NCBI GenBank assembly: GCA_907165275.2
Contig: OU015651.1
Span: forward strand, 1,820,501 to 1,884,500
Length of the DNA stretch: 64,000 bases
Reading direction: 5' to 3'
Source of the DNA: Zygaena filipendulae
Taxonomy: Eukaryota; Arthropoda; Insecta; Lepidoptera; Zygaenidae
Position numbers and translations under genes: made by a program. Below the pieces are notes generated by a model. That model saw only the letters and a program-made list of their open reading frames with translations. It did no database searches and was not told the origin of the DNA. Of the stretch, positions 24,517-37,000 are shown piece after piece (position 1 is the first letter of the stretch; the number at the start of each line of letters is the position of its first letter).

Positions 24517-24721
24517 TCACTACGTAGTATAAAACAAAGTCGCTTCCTGCTGTCTGTCCCTATGTACTTATGCTTAGATCTTTAAAACTACGCAACGGAT
24601 TTTCATGTGGTTTTCACCAATAGATAGAGTGATTCATGAGGAAGGCTTACATCTAAATTTTATCGTGGAATTTCCGCGGGAACCCCGAATTACCGTGGGT
24701 AAATCCGCGGGGGACAGCTAG
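24517..24721 (+). mobile_element. Helitron-like repeat, GACAGACAG subfamily
   Basis: A|TCACTACGTAGTATAAAAC to GCGGGGGACAGCTAG|T; a close match to the 1541 copy. Confidence 0.75.
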
Positions 24722-24751
24722 TTATATAATAAATTCCAGTGAGTTATTTTT

Positions 24752-24908
24752 TTTTGTTACGCTTTCATCTTAATTACTCAACAGATCATCGTTAAATTTT
24801 GCATACACGTTATCGAGGGTGCAGAAAAGAACATAGGGACAATTTTACCCGGTAGTCCCGCGAGAACTCCGAAATTAACACGGGTGTAAACCGCAAGATA
24901 ACAGCTAG
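24752..24908 (+). mobile_element. Truncated Helitron-like repeat just upstream of gene 1 exon 1
   Basis: TTACGCTTTCATC to GATAACAGCTAG|T. Its end is 44 bp before the splice acceptor of exon 1. Confidence 0.65.
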
Positions 24909-24952
24909 TGTAACTATAAGTTTATTCTTCATCTTATTTTTGTTGTTTTCAG

Positions 24953-25091
24953 AACAAAAATGTGGTTACTACATTGCGTGCTGGCGTGCGCGCTGGCGGC
25001 GGCGCGTGCGCAGTCTAACTACGACATACAAGCGAACAACATTGATTACCAGGGCGAGGGCCTGCCCGAGGAGACGATACTCGACGGGAAG
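24953..25091 (+). CDS. Gene 1 exon 1: signal peptide exon
   Basis: A pyrimidine-rich stretch ending in TTTTCAG at 24952 precedes AACAAAAATG, so this is read as an internal exon with only 7 nt of 5' UTR before the ATG at 24960. The donor is AAG|gttagt. The 44 residues comprise a hydrophobic signal sequence with a likely cleavage after A-R-A, then a short acidic spacer. The promoter and any upstream 5' exon were not identified with confidence. Confidence 0.82.
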
Positions 25092-28000
25092 GTTAGTGTT
25101 GCCGCAATTTAAAACAATAGCCCATAATTTGTACAGACAGACACTGCAGCTTACACGCTAGGCACAGATGGGTGTCTATGAATCCAAAATAATCTTAACG
25201 TGGAAGAGTCCAGTCGAACCAGCGAAATCTGGGGTAGTAGTCAGCTTTGCTTACTGACAACTATCTCATATGATGGGCAGATGACTTAAAATTAGAAGGA
25301 AACCACTTTACAAGAAATACCACAATTAATTAAATTACAAAGGAAAACCAAAATTATAATAGTACATTGTTATCCTAGGGGTGAAAGTAACTTATTTAGT
25401 GCCTCGAACTATTGGCGGCCTCGCTACGCTCGGGCGCCAACCCCCGTCTCGGGACTAAATAAGTCTTTCTTCCGAGGATAACACTGTGCTTTTCATTACG
25501 AATGTAAGGAAAGTCAAAATAAAAATAGGAATTAGCTAAAGAAAAATGAATGAATTTTATTTTACATAAATCATCCATTAGGTGTGCTACTGGCCAGTTT
25601 GCCCCCTATGACATAAAAACAAAACTTGAGTTTCTGCCGTATCCAGCTGTCAGTTGAAAGCGATTCTCCCTAGGGCTGAAAAGTGTTACTTTCAACCCGC
25701 TTCTCAGGCAACTTCAGACCTACTTTCCGAGTATGAGTAATGAAAAGATATATTATACTATTGATACGAAACTATAAATATATTGTAGTTCGCCGATGCA
25801 ACCGCGAGAAACTAGCTACTATGGAATCCTTATAAATAAATGCGAAAGTGAGTTCGTTTGTTTGTTTATTTCTTTGTTAGTTACGCTTTCACGCCTCAAC
25901 AGCTCAACCGATTGTCATGAAATTTTGCATACACGTTATCAGGGATACAGAGAAGAATATAAGATACTTTCTATCCCGTAATTCCCGCGGGAACTCTGAA
26001 ATTAGTGGGTGAAACCGCGGGGAACATTTAGTAAACTACTGAATCATGCCTCATTTTAATTCTACTCCTTTACTTCACAGGTCACGAAATTAGACGATTT
26101 GAGACCAGTCATATTTTTGAATAGAACTACAGCGGCTCTTAACTGTGCTGCTGGATCTATGCAGGTAATTTTATATTATTTCTCAAAACAAAGCATTTAA
26201 TGTAACAGCTGATACAGTATGAAGAGGACCATAGAACAAACTTAATTTCATTTGAATTGGTTCTTCTTCTTTTTTATTTTCAGATCGAATTGAAATTCAA
26301 AGAGAAATTCTACGGTTTAGCATACGCGGACTTTGATCGTCACTCAACATGTCACGTGGTCGGCAAAGGAGCCACTTCGTACAACCTCCAAATACCATTA
26401 AAAGGATGCGGGACCAAGCAGGTTGGTTAGAAACGTTTACACTTAAAAAATACAGGTCAAAGCCGTTTTGTTCAAAGAATAAAGCTTATGTTCAATGCAA
26501 CACATTATTCTTAGAGCTCATGGCCGTTGATGTAGAACGGCTCTCAAGTGTTGATCACATATCGTAATGTGGGGAAAGACCACCCACTGGAAGGGCTGAT
26601 GTTCTGGTAAAGCGCCAGGGCCTGATTTAATGTAGGTAGCGCAAGACCGATCATCGTGATGATTCTAGGAGGAGCTCTTTGTTAAGCAGTGGAGGAACCA
26701 AAGCTGGATATAAAATCTACAAAGCTCACCAAAACACAAAAACAAAACAGCTTTTAAGAAATTTTCATCAACATAAAAATACATGATGGTGCCTCAGGTT
26801 TCCATTGAAAGCCTTCACTAAACCATACTTAATCCTACTAATATTATAAACACGAAAGTTTCTAAGAATGTATGTATGAATGGATGGATGGATGGATGGA
26901 TGGATGGATGAATGGATGTTTGTTACTCTTTCACGCAAAAACTACTGGATGGATTTAAATGAAACTTTACAATAATATAGCTTATACATCAGATTAACAC
27001 ACAGGGTACTTTTTATCCTGGAATTCCCGCGGAAACTCTGAAATTAACGTGGGTGAAACCGCGGGGCATAACTAGTAGTATATAAATTTAATGCTAAGTA
27101 ATGTAATTCCACCAGGACCCTCTACGTGTGTTCACCAACAATATAGTGGTGAGGTTCCACCCCGGCCTGGAGATGGACGGTGACGAGGTGGTCACCGTCG
27201 TGTGCCGGTACCCGCCACCCATCGTGCCCGAGCCGCCCGTGCCGAAGCCATTCATATTGACGTGAGTTATAAACAAGAGCATCTCATTTTCCTTTTCGAT
27301 AATATCTTTTGCCAACGTTGTACCTAGAGAATGGACTGAAAGTTCCGTATCTTATGCTTACTTAAATGGAAAAGATTGATGAAATAGAGTTAAGTATAAT
27401 ATAGGGAGATTAAAGTGATGATAGCGAACTCGAAAGGCTTAAGTCAGAAGTCGTCTGGGGACGACAAACATGAATCGGATGAGCAGACTATCCTCCACTT
27501 ATTTAATACTCATGTTGCTATGGAAGGAAAAAAATGGCTTCGACTTTGATTTTTCAAGAGGCGATCGAGGGATTAAATTGGGTAATAATTTGACCTGTAC
27601 ACCTGCAGGCCTGAACAGCCAATCTCAGCGGCGGCACCTCTTGCCGGCACCCAGATCCTGCTGATCATCTGCGCCATACTGTTCCTCACGCTCCTGCTAC
27701 TCGGCCTGGGGGTGTCCTACTTGTGCCTGCGGCGACGAGCCGTGATCCTGCCGAGGAGGATGGTTGAGGAGACGTCAGGGTCTATTGTCAGCAGAGAGAG
27801 CTTACAGCGTGAGTTATAGCTACGACTATAGTAGGTACTTTACTTAAATAGACCTCCGGGTATTGAAAGAAAGAAATAAAGAAAGAAATGGATGGAACGA
27901 CGAATTTATTATTGGATGACGTTAATTTTTGTCTTATGTTAGTCATCCAGATCGTAAACATTGTACCTTAGCACTGAAATGTTAAAAATAAAAGTTAATA

Positions 28001-31000
28001 AAAATGATGTAAGTATAACGTATGGCATAGCACCGAATGCTTATTAACGTCTATACTAATATTATAAAGAGGAAAGATTTGATTTTTTGTTTGTTTGTTT
28101 GTTACGATTTAACTTAAAAACGAATGGACCGATTTCGAAAATTCTTTCACCATTACAATGCTACATTATCCTTTAGTAACATAGGCCTAACCCGGAATGC
28201 CCGCGGGAAGTCTGAAGTTACTGCGGGTGAGACCGTGGGAAACCAGTTAGTTTCGAATAAAGTCTGAAACGTACATCAAAGTGTAGCAATCGTTTACAAT
28301 TGTCTCTTTATTGTCTCGCCCAAAGACATTATAAGAGAATAGACGAACAATACAAACTTTTACTATGCAATCCACGTCAACCAGTTTTGCGGGGTAATGA
28401 TCAAAATAAAAACCAATCACATCGTTGCGACGCAATCAAATTCCAGTCACCACAAAGTACATTTCAAATAGCCAATCACATCGCTTTCCGTCAAGTGGTA
28501 TTTATAGACAATATATAGACTCTGCTAGACAACGGCATTTTGTTAGCATAAGATAATTTGACCGCTGCGTGGTTCAAGGGGAAAGCTTAGCGGCCGAGCG
28601 TATTGTCAATATCTCTTTCAATATCTTTGGTCTCGCCCATCAGCTGAGGTTAAGATCCCGCGCGCCCACCCGGTGTACCCGCTGGGCGGGGAGAGCGCCA
28701 GCGTCGCGTCGGACACGATACCGTCCGACTACCCGTCCGAGACGCCCAGCGAGGCGGAGCACACGCACACCAACCAGGCCTTCATGATGGACGAGTCCTA
28801 CCACAGCGAAGGTACGGCCTAGCCTCGATTCCATTGCTAGAAGATAATTAATTATAAATAATAATAGAATAGATACAGGATTGAGGATCATCACGATGGA
28901 TCTTGCTTTCTTAGTTTCTTTTTATTTTTGGATGTATATGTAGGACCAAGTACGACACGTCGTGTACAAAGTTTCATTGAAAACGAGATTTTTGACGAGA
29001 TTTTTTTATAGGATTTTAACAAAATTTTGTGATTTTTCACCAGACGACATGCCTGCCTCTTTAATACTTAATATGCCATAATCCTATTCAATTTCAAACA
29101 GTTTCAAACAATTATCATCGTAATAATACTCAATTAAAAAAAAAAAACCTAAAAAAATAATAAATTAAAAACTACATCTAACATAATTTTGTTTTATAAT
29201 AATTCAATGAAAAAAAAGCTACGATTTGAATTTCGAAAGAAAAAATGCTATCAACTTGAATTTGGAACTCTCTCCGTCGCTCGCCGCGCTCCGGCGCAAG
29301 CCCTGCGCCACACGCTCACCCCTCAGATTAACTAGACTTATGGGCACACCATGCCCGTGTGCACACAACCCGCCCGCCCACAGCAGCTGTATGTCCGTTT
29401 ATATCTACAAATATTGAGCGTGCCAGACACCAACAAACACAGTTTATTTACATCAAGGCGTGCCAGACACGTGCCAGGGCAGAAACCGACAGACACCGTT
29501 TATTACAAAAGATGTCTGCACGGTTCCGATGCTCTATCACACTGCTCGTCATGTAGCTACAGACACATGCAGAAATGAACCGCGCAAACAAAATATTCTT
29601 TTCATACCACCTGCTCGATAATGTCCAATTACATATCACGCAATCTCAATGTAAAGCAAGGCATTACATCCCAACCCAAGAGAGGTAATGTTGTATGAAA
29701 CTCCCAAGGGAGTAAAGTGATTTGAGTTTGGAACGTTATTTGTAGGAAAACTCAGCGTTTTGTTTTCTTTTTATGTGTTCTGCCTGTGGTGGCCAATTCT
29801 ATTTTCGAATAAACCGTCTGCCCGTGTAAAGAGCGTTTATGTCTCGCAGTAGGTATGAAAAGTAGAGTATGCACCTCGAGGCAAAGCCTGTCTTCGTCAC
29901 GGACAGCTTAAACCCCTCGCTTCACACAGGACTCTACATAACTCCCTCGCTTCACTCAAGAGTTAAATTTTTTATTAACTCTAGAGTCCCTCCTTACGCT
30001 CAGGATTCAATATGCCTCCCGTGACGTAAGACACTGCTTTACTCCCTCGGTGCATAATCTACTATTCCGCGAATATTGGCCGGGCACGTTACGATAGATG
30101 TGAGTATAGGAGAATATTAGATATTATTCTGCCACGGCACGTGTCTGGCACGGTCAATCTTGCACGGAGTAACAGGGATGTGGTACCGATGCGTTTCGCA
30201 CATAACATAACCTAACCTAACTAACACGTAACCCCACTAACAGGGTATGCGGAGGCTCACGAGCGCAGCACGAGTAACGCGCGCATGCTCGCAGGCGCCG
30301 CCGCCGCCGCGCCCGCGTTCGACGTGCGCGTGCGCGTGCAGCGGCCCCCCGCGCCGCCCTCGCCGCCCTCCACCATCACCGTGACGGAAACCGACGCCGG
30401 GAGTATGAGGTGAGAATTTATTGTCACGCTGTGGTTGATCAGGGTCCTTGTGATCTCCGGCTAGCTTTGAGTAATAGTTAAAAGAAATTGAAGATCATTC
30501 TTGTTCAGTAAAGTAATTGAATTTATTCCGACAAGGTACTTACTAGGGACAAAAAAAAACAGGTAAAATAATAATAATTACTTCCATGATAGAGTCAAAG
30601 AGAATATAATCACAGGGAGCATGATTTTCGCCTTCACTCATCCTGTCGAGTGCATGCATAGACATAATCTAATGGGGAAATGCTTATAAAGTGTATGAGC
30701 ACATCGACCGCCACCCAGCGGGTGAAGTTTCTGAACGCAGCTCTTGGTCACGGTTGAGTAATACTGGCAGGTATCTGAATAACATAACCTCTCAATATCA
30801 CAGACAAACAATGGTGACGGAAGAGCACGAGCGGCAGGAGTCGGTGCGCACAATGTCACCGGGTGCGCTTCCGCTTCCGGCGCGAGCTGCGCATGCGCCG
30901 CCCCCCGCCCGCCCGCCGCGCCCGCCGCCCGCGCAGGTCAGCCGGGAGCGCCATCACCAGGTTCATCATCTCACTAACCTTGTAACCACAAATGCACTCT

Positions 31001-34000
31001 TCACAATGGGGAATCATGATTGATGATTTATCACACATATAAAAGTATATTAGAGACAAAGTTGATGGCTTCAATTATTATTTTGTGAAATATAGATCAC
31101 CTAATTATACGTGCCTATTTACATGTTTCTTTGTTTAGTAAATAAGATTATCTGCTGTATGTGTGTGTGTCTGTCTGTGCAATAAAGTATATTTGATTTA
31201 ATGTGATTTGAAAATGATAGAGTTCATCAAAAATCATAAAACTGTAAGATTAACCTATACCTACTAAACATTCGGAGTGTTATATGTATGTGTCGATTGT
31301 GGTTTATACTATCTAATTACGTGTTTTAATATTGCACCAACAGTTTTCGTAACTGCATTAATTACTCTCATTCTCCTATCTATAGAATATGTTCCACTTA
31401 CAACCAGGTGCAAGAGAACTTCGACATATTTGGTAGTTCCCTGAATTCGGTCAAACATCGACTCTCAACATGTCTCAGTTAGCACGTGAAACTTTCTGGG
31501 TCCCAGTAACTACTTTTTTCTTTCTGGGTTTTTGGGTTCATTTTGTTTATTCTTGTTTTACTCTTTTAATTTAGCACCTGTTTAAACACGTTGTATTCAC
31601 CTCTAGAAGATAACAATAATTGTGTACTATTAAGCTGCAATGTATCTTTTGTTTGTTATATTGTTGTCAGTTTGGTGAATCAATTAAATAAATAAATAAA
31701 TAAATAAAAAATTATCTAATTATTCTTTCAAATATTATATGTACACTATCATGATCTACAACGCTAAACGAGAGACGTATCTACCTATTAAATATTCGAT
31801 TCTGGTATTCAGTATTCTATTCTAGCCTTAAATATATATGTATTTAAAAAAAAATATAGTTATGTTAGTAACATAGCATGAAATATCGAGAATTTGAATA
31901 TGTCCCTCGTTTAAAATTACACCCTGTATAAGTAATCAATTTACTCGCACACTTCACAGATCAGAAATCTAAACACAAATTACGAAACATCCATTAATTT
32001 TTCTAAAACTGTGTCCACATTTTGCACAACACATCACCTACGTATTAACCAGTCATTCCCCTAACTTGCACTGAACTAATCAGGAATGGGCCCGAAGACC
32101 TCGCTCCATCGTCTCCCTCAACACGGAGATGACCGACACGCACTCCGTGACGGAAGTGACCGACGGCTCGCACGCGAGGATGTTCCACATTAAGGTACCT
32201 TTAACTATATTTATGCTGAGCATAGGCGTATCTAGCTTCTTCTATAAAGTAAGGAGCAGGCTTCTGAGGCAAGTTGAAAATCTATGGCTCAACGCAAACG
32301 GGCCACCGACCACAGCCACCGGTGGCTGTCGCACACTACCGCCATAACAGTGTCAGAAGTGAGCGACAGCCATCGGTGTTCGTAAGCCGCCTCATTTTTA
32401 ACCCCCTCCCTGCAGCTGTTCAGTCCAACGATGAATTCCGACACGGAAAGTTTGCTCGCACTATTGTTAATACGTAGACGACGTAGATAACGGTACTTCC
32501 AATTTTAACTGGTTGTAACGTTGCAGTCGGTCACGTACCTGCTGGCCACTGATATTGTGTCGCCAACACATCTTTCGGGTAACGATTTGGTTTCAGTTGC
32601 CCTTCAGCCTTCTTCGGTCTGATTGAATTCTGTTCACTTGTCCTCACTGACTGACTGACGGATTCATCAATGCCCAGATTCTGTAAATCATTAATACCTA
32701 ATTAGGTTCTGACTCAATCTCAGATGCTACGTTATGCTTTAGTGAAAATTACTTATTACACTTTTGTTTATGTTTATGATTGGTACAGAAGCCAGCTCCT
32801 CCACCTCCTATGAGGAGCGAGCGTTTGGAGACGGAGGAACACGAGATGATGATGGAAAGCCTCGAACCGATCCCTGACGCACCTATCGTGCCAGCCAGGT
32901 AAGTTAGTTTCTTTTCCAGATTGGACTTTCAGCAACACGATTAAATATAATGACGAAAGTTCCATCCGCTCATCAGTAAACAAATCACACTTACGCTCAT
33001 GCTTTCCTCAGAGTTCACCCTTTTTGGGAGCATTTAGTAAGATCAAAGGACAACATACTGGCGAGTGTAATATGATACTCCTGCAAGCCTGTGGCACATC
33101 GTCATATGCATCAGGATTTTAGAAAGAGATAATTTCTACATGATAGCTCTGTCTCAGTTACACTATTCCGCTCGTATTCCGTGTTTATTTCACAACTCGA
33201 CTAGATACTCTCAGTACTCTCTTTGTCTATAACAATCCTAGTTTGAATCAATAGTAAAATTAACGGTCCAATACATTCCATGTAACAGGAAACCGGAAAT
33301 AACATCGCACACGGTGGATGACGTGTTCTTGCGTACGATCACTGAAAAGAAAACGATCGAGGACATAGAACGTCACAAGCGCCTGGTGACGGAGTACAAG
33401 CAAGTGCCACCGCCGCCGCCGCAGTTTGACGTCACCATACGCAACCACACGCTGCCCGACGCGCAGTGGGAGAACTTCAGCGACATCAGCAGCGCGTCGG
33501 GAATGACGCTGACGCCCAAGATGGAGAGGGTGCCGCTGTCGTTGCCGCCACAGAAATTTATTGGTAAGATAATTTTTTAAATTTAATTTTTCCACTGTAG
33601 GTGAACCTTATCCCCCGAAGCTGCATGCCACATCTTTGATCCCGAAAAAAGTACACATTCATTTTTGTGCAACTTCCAGGGAAAGGAGGTCCGGATCTAT
33701 TCTCGCCGGAGCTAATAAAGCAGACGGCACAGACCAGCCACTACCAGCAGAGCTCGTCGGAGTTGCCGCTTCTGCCGGAGCTGCCCCCCGCCCGCAACCC
33801 TCTGTACCGGGAGGAGGATGATGAGGATGTACCGGAGCCGACGCCCGCACCGCCCGTGCCGCCCAACTGGAGCGTGCTCACTCGGGTGCTGAAGGTCGAG
33901 GCTCAGGATGAGGTGAAATTCATTCATTCATCGTCTCCGAACCTATTTACTCACCGATTCACCTCTAGATTACCCGCTACATTGTGGCGGGGTGCGTGGA

Positions 34001-37000
34001 GTGAAGTTGATAGTAACTGAGAGGTGTTGCTTCTTTACGTAGCAATAGTTCTATAGATAATCCTACTAATATTATAAACGCGAAAGTTTGTAAGTATGTT
34101 TGTATGGATGTTTGTTACTCTTTCACGCGAAAACTACAGGATGGATTTAAATTAAACTTTACAATAATATAGCTTATACATTAGATTAGCACATAGGGTA
34201 CTTTTTATCCCGGAATTCCCTCGGGAACTCTGAAATTAACGCGGGTGAAACCGCGGGGCACAACTAGTAGTACATAAATTTAATGCTAAGTAATGTAACT
34301 CCATCAGGACCCTCTACGTGTGTTCACCAACAATATAGTGGTGAGGTTCCACCCCGGCCTGGACTTTTTATCCCGGGATTCCCGCGGGAACTCTGAAATT
34401 AACGCGGGTCGTACTCGTATCTTTATATATTAGCATCGTTGTACAGTTTGAAATTGCTAACTATGGTGCTATAGTTTGTAAATTAATTTCTCAAAGCTCT
34501 TGGAGGACACCGAAGCAACAACAAAAACCACTGTTAACAATTTTTCTGTAGAAATGAAAATATGGTAAATGACGGAACCTTTACTTCCGGTCTAAAACTC
34601 CGTAGTAATAGTTAGTACTATTGGTCCAGGTGTTGATGGAGAGCGAGCGTTCGCTGCGCCTGACGCGCGAGGAGCGGCTGCGCTGGCGCGAGCTGATCTC
34701 CCGCGAGAGCACGCTGCGCCGCGAGCTGGCGCGCTCGGCGACCCGCGACGAGTACGCGCGCGTCGCGCACGACCACCGCTTCGCGCCGCTGTACGCGCCG
34801 CACAAGTGGGAGGTCATCATCAGGATCCTCGCGCCGCCGCCGGACAAGCCCAAGGTGAACCCCTATCTGTCATACTCTCTTATTTCCCAAAAGTGTTTTT
34901 TTTTGTGGCAAATCCGTATTTCATTTAGTTCACGATCAAAATTAATGATTCGAGTATCATTTTGAAGCTTATTTTCCCCGTGTGTATAATATGCATATGT
35001 TTTATAATATTCGTAGAACCGCTACCGCAAGAAGACAGAGTGGGACTCAAGATCCCGGCGCAGCTCGCTGCCGACGCTGTACGAGTACGACAGCGACGCG
35101 ACCTCGCTGCGGGAGCCGCCGCGCTCGCGCCGCTCCTCCTACCGCAGCGACCACGTCGACATGAGGTACGCCCACAGAACATATAGAAGGGACATCAACT
35201 CAGTTCAGTATGGAAACAAATAAAAAGCAGTGTCACCGGGTGATTTTCACACAAAAAACTATTAATCATGCACTTAAAAACATTCATTAACTTAACGAAA
35301 TGCATAAGACCCCATTGGGTTACGTTTTTACTTACGTTAGTCACTGCAGTTCTCGAAATTGAGAGTTTTGGGAATATTGTGAAAAATATTTGGGATGCCA
35401 ACAAAAGTTTTTGGAAAGTTTGGAAAGTTGCTTCCTTTGCGAGCGTGACGCGCCTGCCCCGCCTACATGTCCCCTCTAGTCAATTTATTGTCTATGGGTA
35501 CGCTGATTGCGCGCAGCCGGGCAGTCCTATAGTCAACAGCAGCAATAGGTATAATACTTTGGAAGAAGTATGCTTGTATTGATATGGTTTGTGGGGAGAT
35601 CGTTATCGAGGCGGGCGTGATTCGATTTGTCTTATGGGTGTACCTATATGGGGTTGCGTGGCGGCAGGTCCATGTCGGAGATGATGGTGGACTACGCGCG
35701 CGAGCGGGCCGACACGCACTCGGAGGTGTCGGCGGGCACGCTGCGCGGCCGCTACTACGACGACGACAGCGACACAGAGCAGCCGTACAACCAGAACCAG
35801 TGAGTACATACATACATGGACATAGATAAGCAATAGTGTGTTAACCCACACTGGAAAAATTTTGAGAAATCGTATTTTAAAAGTATAGCACCATTTTGTG
35901 TTAACATATTTTATGTTCAATATTTAGTTACATATTGAAGCAATGTAATAAGGTAAACAAATAATTAAAAAACGTTCCTTAACTCTCAATAAATCGTTCT
36001 GAATCAATAACTTAATTTTGTGGGTTAACATGTTATTGCTTATCTGCGTCCACATATTCCTATATCCTTCCTTCCTTATATATATAAAATTCTCGTGTCA
36101 CAATGTTCGTTCCCATACTCCTCCGAAACGGCTTGACCGATTTTTATGAAATTTAATATGCATATTCAGTAGGTCTGAGAATCGGCTACTATCTATTTTT
36201 CATCCCGGAATTCCCGCGGGAACTCCGAAATTCCCGCGGGTAAAACCACGGGGAACAGCTATCTCTGGACGTACTGAACCGATTTTGAAAATTCTTTCAC
36301 TTATAGGAAGCTAAAGCGATCCTGAGTGACATAAGGTACTTTTTATCGCGGAATTCCCGCGGGAACTCCGAAGTTTGTGAGTTCGTGTATTTGTGAGATT
36401 GTAGGGGGTAGTTTCTGGATCTACTGAACCGATTTCAAAAATTCTTTCGCTTATAAAGAGCTACAGTGATTCTGAGTGACATAGGGTGTTATTATCTCGG
36501 GATTCCCGCGGTAACTCCAGAGTTTGTGAGGTTGTAATCTATGGATCTACTGAACCGATTTTGAAAATTCTTTCACTAATAGATAGGAAGCTAAAGTGAT
36601 CCTGAGTGACATAGGGTACTCCCGGAATTCCCGCGAGAACTCTGAAATAACCGCGGGTGAAACCGCGCGGGTCAGCTAGTAGGTACATTTAATAAATCTT
36701 TCAGGTGACGTCAAACATGAAAAAATATTTGGCAAACGCGCACAACCTTCATATGTTTTTTCTTTTGTTTCTGCCTACCATTTTATACTTCAAAATGGGG
36801 ATTTTTTTTAAGATACTAAATAGTATATTTCATTACAAGTGCGGCAAGCCTTCGGCTGCGCCTCGGCTCGGGTAGACATATGTCGGAACTCTTTGCAATG
36901 ACGGTTCCGCACGTGTACTGAACAACTATTTTTAATACAGTTGCGAAAAAATTAAGCAATTTAATAAAATATCAAAAACACAATAAACTCAACTAAGTTC

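Noticed and set aside
33260..33595. 111-codon minus-strand open frame, and similar GC-rich antisense frames at 28640, 34581, 35463 and 37520
   Set aside because: All lie antisense to gene 1 exons and arise from GC-rich codon usage.
34308..34362. Evidence of a gene 1 tandem exon duplication by unequal crossing over
   Set aside because: The duplicated block starts at a Helitron 5' end and covers only 55 bp of the exon, which fits element-borne capture better.
36076..36679. CRISPR-like direct repeats
   Set aside because: The units are tandem copies of the internal part of a Helitron-like element, not short repeats with unique spacers, and the genome is eukaryotic.
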